A DNA stretch of 64,000 nucleotides from Amoebophrya sp. A120. Its lineage: Eukaryota; Sar; Dinophyceae; Syndiniales; Amoebophryaceae. The position numbers and the translations under genes are program-made. Shown here piece after piece: positions 58,528 to 64,000 of the stretch. Below the pieces are notes generated by a model. It was not told where the DNA came from. It searched no databases and worked only from the letters and a program-made list of their open reading frames with translations. The stretch covers positions 6,383,923 through 6,447,922 of the forward strand of contig CAJINV010000004.1 of NCBI GenBank assembly GCA_905178155.1. Direction: 5' to 3'. Within the stretch, counting starts at the first letter, position 1; the number at the start of each line of letters is the position of its first letter.

Positions 58528-59676
58528 TCACGAGCAGATTCCTGGTTGCGACGTCGAAACCGGCTGCGCAAGACCGCTTGCGCCATGTCCGGTGGAACTG
58601 GCCAGTAAGCCCCCTTCTGCAAATTGTCGAATTGCTTCACCCGACTGTCCACGGCAACGGAAGAAGTAGGCGCCAAGGCCTGCACAGTGTCCGCGGTCGA
58701 ACTCCAGCGAGTCGTCAGCTCTCCATCTGATGTAAGGATGCCGCAGCCCGTCGCCTATGGAACTTGAAAATATTCCGCAGTCAGCCATCACACTACTCGG
58801 AATCAATCCAACGTAGTCCAGCTGCATGGGGTCGCGCCGCGTCGCAATGGCGAGTGCGCAAATGTCGATTCCGTCCGCTATATTGAAAGGGTGCCCGACG
58901 CCGTCCGTGTACTTGCACATGCTGAATTGGACTCCCGACCTGGATGTACCTTGACGAGCTACGCGCACAAGCACGTGCCGCCCTCGCAGTTCCGCATTCG
59001 ATCGTACCCCGTCTGTACTGTAGCCTGGTGTGAACTGCAACTCTTGGAAGACCGGAAGCGCCATGACCTGCGCGAGCAGAATGTAACGGAAGGCATGTAT
59101 TACGCGACTCTCCGCCGCGCCCCGTACAAAGTCCAAAAGTGGCTGTGCTTGGAGAGAGTAATCTTCGTAAGCGGCCATCAACCGCACCTGCAGAGTACTG
59201 GCTTCGTTCGGTTGCGCTAAATCGATGGACGCAGCGGAATCCGCTTTCACAGAAAGGACATTTTTGCTGATCTCGTTCGGGAAGAAGTAGACGCGGTTTG
59301 TTCCTGGGGACGTAAGCACAGAGGGGGCGTGTTGCCAGCGTGTCAGCATCTTCTTGTTGCGCATCTGGCAGAGAATTCCAGGTTTCCCTGGAATATCGCA
59401 GAGTGTTCGCGCGGTATTGTGGAAGTGCACGGGCAACCAGACGCCTTCGTGCGCGGCAAGCCCGCTCTGGGGACGCATCAGCAGAGGCAAGCCCGTGCCG
59501 CACGGCAACGTGTAGAACTCCAGCTGTGGCGCTAAGCGCCGCGCCACTTCCAGAAACCATGCGTGCCCCGCAGCTTGTTCCCGTAAGCGACTGTTCCCGA
59601 CGTGCCGCCGCTGGGACGTGATACAAGACCTCGCAGATCTGCTCACGCAACCTCGACGGAATACGGCGAACGTCAT
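58528..59676 (-). CDS. Tandem paralogue 2
   Basis: 382 aa, ATG at 59676, single exon. Basic, Ser/Arg-rich N-terminus (RRGCVSRSARSCITSQRRH) suits organelle import. Matches paralogue 1 in WFLEVARRLAPQLEFY, LPCGTGLPLLMRP, KPGILCQMRN, LPVFQELQFTPGY, LDYVGLIP, GLRHPYIRWRADDSLEFDRG and GLGAYFFR. At the position of a candidate catalytic QxK strand it has VHFHNT, further from a nuclease site than its neighbours. The 281-bp gap from paralogue 1 shows nothing notable. Confidence 0.55.
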   Translation of the reverse strand: MTFAVFRRGCVSRSARSCITSQRRHVGNSRLREQAAGHAWFLEVARRLAPQLEFYTLPCGTGLPLLMRPQSGLAAHEGVWLPVHFHNTARTLCDIPGKPGILCQMRNKKMLTRWQHAPSVLTSPGTNRVYFFPNEISKNVLSVKADSAASIDLAQPNEASTLQVRLMAAYEDYSLQAQPLLDFVRGAAESRVIHAFRYILLAQVMALPVFQELQFTPGYSTDGVRSNAELRGRHVLVRVARQGTSRSGVQFSMCKYTDGVGHPFNIADGIDICALAIATRRDPMQLDYVGLIPSSVMADCGIFSSSIGDGLRHPYIRWRADDSLEFDRGHCAGLGAYFFRCRGQSGEAIRQFAEGGLLASSTGHGASGLAQPVSTSQPGICS

Positions 59677-59895
59677 GGTTTCTGTGCGAGTGAATATCCT
59701 GTTCTCACCCTCGTGACATGCGCTCGTCGCTCAGCAGATCTATCCATTAATTGTTTCGCGTCGTCTTCCTTTGTTCAACTGTGTTAAACACAAAGCTAGC
59801 GGCACGTCGCGGAAGCCGCATAGGTAGTCCTTTCTTTTATTTTGTTCCACTTCACAGACACTAGAGCGTCCTCGTTTTGACAAGAATTTCTTGCT

Positions 59896-61044
59896 TCAGT
59901 CAACAGGTGCAAGTGCCTGCCGCTCAATTGTGGCTACCGTGGACGTTAAAGTTGCTTCAGCAAGAATCCGTTCTGCGCTAGCCGCGATTACTTCTGGTGA
60001 TTCATCGCACCGGATGAAGTATTGCGCAAGACCACTCCCATACCTGCCATCAAAGTCCAGCTCGGTGTCCGACTTCCAGCGTATGTAGTGATGAACGCCA
60101 CCCGCTTGCGTCGCCGTAGAGAGTAATCCACGGTCGAGAAGAACGCGCGCCGGCACTAAACCAATGTACTGGAGTTGAGACGGGCTGCGCCGTCCGGGAA
60201 GAAGCCATAAAAACATCTCGATTCCATCAGTCGCTGCAAGCGGACTCCATGCGCCGTCTACGTACTTGCAAAAACCGACCCTGGATCCAGACTTGGTTGG
60301 TGACGATCGGCCTGCGCGGAAGTGAACACCAAACCCACGGAGGTGGCAGTTGTAGCGGCTCCCGTCACTTGTACCACATCCGGGTGGAAATGTCAATTCT
60401 CGGAACACCGGATACTGCATGGCTTGTGCGAGAAGGCGGTAACGGTTTGCATGCTTGGTAGGTACTCGGCCACCCGTCAGGATGCAGTCTTCAAGCGACA
60501 GTGCCTCTGGACCGCGCATCTCGCAAATTTTTCGCAATCGACGCCCCAATTCTGCTTGGCCAGAATCAGTGGCCACGTCTACGCAGGCGTCCGAGTCCAG
60601 CCGCACCCGGAAGAACTTGCTCTCGATGTTGTCGTACACGAACACGATTTTTCGTCCCGGGCAACCTAGAAGCATCGGCTTGTTCTGCCAGTACTTTGGG
60701 GTGCCGAAGTTCCCTACATTGCAGAGAGTTCCTACCTTTCCCCGCATCAGGCAGTCCGTCCGTCGTGTGCTGCGGAGCTGCATTGGGATCCAGACGCCGC
60801 TGTGCGCATTCAGGTCGTTACTACGTGGGCGGACAAGAAGCGGCAACCCCGATCCGTATGGTGGCGTGAAGAATTCGAGATCCGGCGCAAAACGTTTTGC
60901 AAGTTGCAGAAACCATTCACTACACTCTGCTTGCTGCCGCAGCATACTAGCTCCCGAAAGGGTCCTGCGCTGCACTTGGAGAAATACTCCAAGACGACAC
61001 TGCCGCGACCGGAAGGGCGGCGCCGTGCTCAATAAACACGCCAT
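59896..61044 (-). CDS. Tandem paralogue 3
   Basis: 382 aa from the ATG at 61044; the frame is open further upstream with other ATGs, so the start is uncertain. The N-terminus (LLSTAPPFRSRQCRLG) is basic. Shared blocks: WFLQLAKRFAPDLEFF, PPYGSGLPLLVRP, WIPMQLRST, YPVFRELTFPPG, DGIEMFLWLLPGRRSPSQ, LQYIGLVP, HHYIRWKSDTELDFDGR, GLAQYFIRCD. QLRST is the closest of the three to a nuclease-type QxK strand, with Arg in place of Lys. Tandem duplication is evident from order, orientation and length. Confidence 0.55.
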   Translation of the reverse strand: MACLLSTAPPFRSRQCRLGVFLQVQRRTLSGASMLRQQAECSEWFLQLAKRFAPDLEFFTPPYGSGLPLLVRPRSNDLNAHSGVWIPMQLRSTRRTDCLMRGKVGTLCNVGNFGTPKYWQNKPMLLGCPGRKIVFVYDNIESKFFRVRLDSDACVDVATDSGQAELGRRLRKICEMRGPEALSLEDCILTGGRVPTKHANRYRLLAQAMQYPVFRELTFPPGCGTSDGSRYNCHLRGFGVHFRAGRSSPTKSGSRVGFCKYVDGAWSPLAATDGIEMFLWLLPGRRSPSQLQYIGLVPARVLLDRGLLSTATQAGGVHHYIRWKSDTELDFDGRYGSGLAQYFIRCDESPEVIAASAERILAEATLTSTVATIERQALAPVD

Positions 61045-61398
61045 CGTTGTTGCTGTAGTTTTTCCTTTTTTTCTGTGCCCGATCGCGCAATGCATTCCAA
61101 AGACCCCTCGGAAGCACAGAATGAAACTCACAGTACACCGCTCACGAAAAAGGACAACTACTCTCTGAAACCCGCTCCATCGATACTCTCTGCCCAAAAA
61201 CTTCCTGGGCTTTTTAGGTAGCAGCGCAAAGAGTACGAACACAAAAGCTCCACCATCTGAATTAGAGGAGACGAGATACTCCTGTAATTGTAGAAAGCTA
61301 ACCATCAAAGTGAGAAAAGTAGATGCGCGTCTGCTGCTCAAAATATGTATACACACATCGCAGTGGCTGCAGGTAAAAGTCGGCAAAACCTTAATCAA
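61045..61398. other. Intergenic stretch
   Basis: 350 bp between paralogue 3 and the kinase stop codon. The minus-strand frame of paralogue 3 stays open across much of it, so its 5' end could reach in. Nothing else seen. Confidence 0.4.
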
Positions 61399-64000
61399 TC
61401 AAAGTTTCCTCGCCAATCCCCCGCCACCCGCAGCTTTCTCTTTCTCGGCTTTTATCCTCTGATACTTTTCAATACACCCGAGAAAAATCTGCATCACCTC
61501 TTCCGTATCCGCCGCAAACACCCCCGGCGCGTACTCCTGCCCGTCCCCCGTCGCCCGCAAAGCTAACTCGAACGAGTACGGCTTACAGCTCTCGTCTAAA
61601 TTCATCCGTCTGTACTTCACGAACCTGATATCCTCCGGCCGGTAGTAAACCAACTCCTTCTGGTCTTTCTCCGAAAAATAACACAACGCCCCGTTCCGCG
61701 CCAGCCACATCCGTCGCTGCAGCCAATCCGGCTCATTGTGCGCGTCGCCGTCGGTTGAGAGTTTGAAAATTTGTGCTTCGTATACTGGCTTGTACGCCTG
61801 TTCCGTCCCCCGCTCGATCTTTTCCCTTCGGTTCCGGACCAGAATCTTCCACTCGCGGAAATCCTTGGCCAACCCGGCGTTCGCGATAAACCCAGACTGC
61901 CCCTGCATGGCCAGGTCCTCGTGGGTCCGGGCGTAGTCGAGGATTTCCAACCAGGTTTTCAATTCTTTTTCACTGTACGCCGCGAAGTACATTTTCCCCA
62001 GATCGCCTAAGCCCTGGTGCAGTGCGTGGTGGTCGTCGTCCGCGGTGGCCGAGTAGCGGCCGCCGTCTAAATCGATGACGAAGGTGTAGGGTAAAGCGGA
62101 TTTTACAATACTGCTGTTTGTCTCCCCCTGTTGCTCCCCCGCTTTTGTTTCCGCACTGGTTTCAGGTGTGGTTCCTGGCTTAGCCTCTCTCTTCCCATCC
62201 ATCCCACCCGCCACCTCCACCTCCGACATTCTCGACGCGGCCAGCTGTTCGTGCGTAATCAAAACTAATTTCTTCAAGGTCTTCGGGGAGAAGTATCGCA
62301 ATGAAAAATGCCCCCACCCCCAAAGTTGCAAAGATTTGCGATGCGAAGTTTCCAAATGAAAACTTTTTGTCATGCATGAAAGGAGTATGAATCTTTCCGA
62401 TGCAGAGTCTAGGCGTAGGCGTGTGTCGCATCGGTTGCATGACAAGCGCCGCTCTTGCTGGGATCTTTTGCAATACAAATTTTTGCTATTCACGATCGGA
62501 AATCTGTGATGCTGATAGATGCAATAGGGCGAGTGTTTCATTTGGAAAGGTTTGCAACACAAATTCTCCCAAGTTCGGGGGTGGGGGCATTTTTCATTGT
62601 AATAAGAAGTAGCACAAACACCCCTCCGCGGAGAGCCACACGTCCCGTTTCTGCCAGTCCGTCGTTTTTCCCGGGTCCCCGTCGTGGTGGAGCTTGTGGA
62701 GAATAGATTTCATCAAAGGAGGTTTGTCCTTGGTCGATTCCTGGGCTCTGAGCAACCGTTTCTCCTTCAAATCCAAAGAGAGTCGGCCGCCGAGATGCTC
62801 CGGGTCGTGGACCTTTTCCTCCTTGTGTTCGTCCTGGATGTCGATGTGCAAACCCGGAACCTCCACACTCCGCATGTAGTCGTGCCTTAAACACTGCGCG
62901 AGCGACCACCGTTCGGAAGGCTTCTTCGTCAGCATTCGGGACAGGACCAAATCCGTGAACTGGGAACTGTGCTCCGCCACCTTCTTACTCATGGAAAGCG
63001 CTTTCGAGGGATCAGCAAGCCACTGGAGAAACATGAAACCCGCCTTGCGGTGGGAACCCGCGTTCTTGAAAATCTGCATGTACCTGAAGTGGATTATTGA
63101 TTTTGGCGGAGATAAAATCCGAAGATTTATTTTGTGCATTTCCTATGATTAATTTTCGAAGACGCACGAAACTAATTTGTACTGACGGCTGTCCAGATAA
63201 TTCGCGCAAAGTTTATTAATGGCGATAAACTGAACTTCTACGCACAAAAACCCGATACTTCGGCTTCAGCACCGCATCCAACGTGACCAATTCACACAGA
63301 CTCACGCCCACACTCCACACGTCCAGCTGGTGCCCGATCCGGCAGTACTCCCCCTCCTCGATCAAAAAGTTGGCCCACTCTGGGGCGCAGTAACAGGGCG
63401 AAAACGAAATTGTGGAATCGTTGATGGACACCTTCTTATTCAACGGCGTACACCCGTCCACGTCAATGATTTTCCACGTGTCCCCCGCGCGCATGATGTT
63501 CTCCGGCTTCATATCCAAGTGCGCCAAACCCTTCGCGTGCAGCATCCCCATTGCGATCAAGAAGGACTTACAGAGTAGCTGCACCGCTTTCGCCGACATG
63601 GGCTTCTTTTCGTTCAACCGCTCGGTTAGGTAGTCCTTCAAACTGTAGTCGGCGATCTCCGTGATCACATACATGCTCCCGTCCGTGGCGTCCGGACCCG
63701 CGGTTATTGCAAGGAAAAATCCCCCCTCCCCATATCGGACAGGAAACTTGTGACGCTGTATTTGGGTACACAGATCGACTTGTATTGCTAGCAGGCCAAG
63801 GGCCGCAGCTGTGGCCTCGCCTGCGGGCAATTTGTCATGCTGTTTCCCACTTCCAGCTGTCTCCTGTCATGCTGAAGATGCAAGGCTTTCCCACGCCACC
63901 CAGCACCACAGTCCGCATCTTTATCTTTTCCCTTCTAGCATGACAAAGCTGATCTGTGACCACAAATCTGCATCACAGATTTCCTTTTTGACATGGGGAG
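61399..64000 (-). CDS. Protein kinase with two PH-like domains, 5' part beyond the window
   Basis: Three visible exons (63704-63259, 63083-62605, 62288-61399), 1815 nt, 604 residues in frame; the N-lobe is beyond 64000. Visible kinase parts: MYVITEIADYSLKDYL (hinge), HLDMKPENIM (catalytic loop, HRD changed to HLD), WKIIDVDGC (DFG changed to DVD), YCAPEW (APE region) and DVWSVGVSLCELVTL. Downstream are two PH-like domains: one around RDVWLSAEGCLCYFSPKTLK, one around RRMWLARNGALCYFSEKDQK, each ending in a helix with Trp or Cys. PH domains bind phosphoinositides, so membrane-recruited signalling is plausible. One GT-AG intron and two IEs are seen. The DVD motif may alter metal binding, but the Asp is kept. 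Confidence 0.75.
62294..62604 (-). mobile_element. Introner element 24 (family F, close to C)
   Basis: 311 bp in the first PH-like domain of the kinase gene. Ends tatcgcaatgaaaaatgccc / tcattgtaata; perfect duplication agaag. Removal gives CLCYFSPKTLKKL. Confidence 0.87.
63084..63258 (-). other. GT-AG intron in the kinase gene
   Basis: 175 nt, GTATCGGG to CACTTCAG. Joins VLKPK to YMQIFKNAG. Confidence 0.65.
63705..64000 (-). mobile_element. Introner element 25 (family C), cut by the window edge
   Basis: At least 296 bp. Left end tattgcaaggaaaaatcccc. The sequence stops within the right inverted repeat (acatggggag). The flanking duplication, probably gcggt, cannot be checked. Confidence 0.75.

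Noticed and set aside
18539-63705. CRISPR-like array of short repeats
   Set aside because: The repeats are paired inverted termini of separate insertions with long unrelated spacing, inside eukaryotic genes; no array geometry.
18539-63705. Hairpin non-coding RNA genes
   Set aside because: The inverted repeats lie within reading frames, have flanking duplications, and their removal restores coding frame; introns explain them better.

Overview
This is nuclear DNA from a protist. Every gene I can support lies on the minus strand. Genes are broken by two kinds of intron: ordinary GT-AG introns of about 90-240 nt, and 25 insertion-like introns (introner elements, IEs) of about 150-330 bp with terminal inverted repeats and, usually, 5-bp direct repeats at the edges. 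Long one-directional gene arrays are a dinoflagellate trait, and non-canonical introner elements are, to my knowledge, reported from parasitic dinoflagellates of the genus Amoebophrya (Syndiniales). I infer a relative of that group, with moderate confidence and no marker gene to prove it.

Layout. Positions 591-14253 form one very large tyrosine-recombinase (YR) retroelement. Its termini are defined by split direct repeats in the order A1, internal genes, B1, A2, B2 (reading the minus strand). It encodes four small ORFs (one a membrane protein), a seven-exon Gag-like zinc-finger protein, a small spliced ORF, a tyrosine recombinase and a reverse transcriptase-RNase H, with at least nine GT-AG introns. 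Next come an Mpv17/PMP22-family gene (14.4-15.8 kb), a GC-rich stretch without genes (16.1-17.9 kb) and a small gene (18.4-19.6 kb). A 12-exon gene at 20.4-29.6 kb fuses a CWF19L1/Drn1-like domain to polynucleotide phosphorylase with three KH domains. At 32.4-43.7 kb are three genes for proteins with apparent signal peptides, one carrying a 1.2-kb insertion flanked by a 50-bp duplication. A CAP-domain membrane protein follows (44.9-50.5 kb), then aspartate-semialdehyde dehydrogenase (51.6-54.3 kb), a multi-pass membrane protein (54.9-56.7 kb), three tandem paralogues with organelle-like N-termini (57.2-61.0 kb), and the 3' part of a protein kinase with two PH-like domains that runs off the right edge.

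The exon models were checked by arithmetic. When every IE plus 5 nt (none extra at one IE) and every GT-AG intron is removed, the coding lengths are exact multiples of three: fusion 6909 nt, asd 1344 nt, CAP gene 3765 nt, membrane protein 990 nt, secreted proteins 1497 and 2802 nt, kinase 1815 nt. Known family motifs are rejoined at the junctions, for example IDNSSAFR and RVPTMRAH in asd. The IEs therefore behave as spliced introns, yet no register of their edges gives GT-AG. The main points of interest are the IE system, the intron-bearing giant YR retroelement, and the CWF19L1-PNPase fusion.
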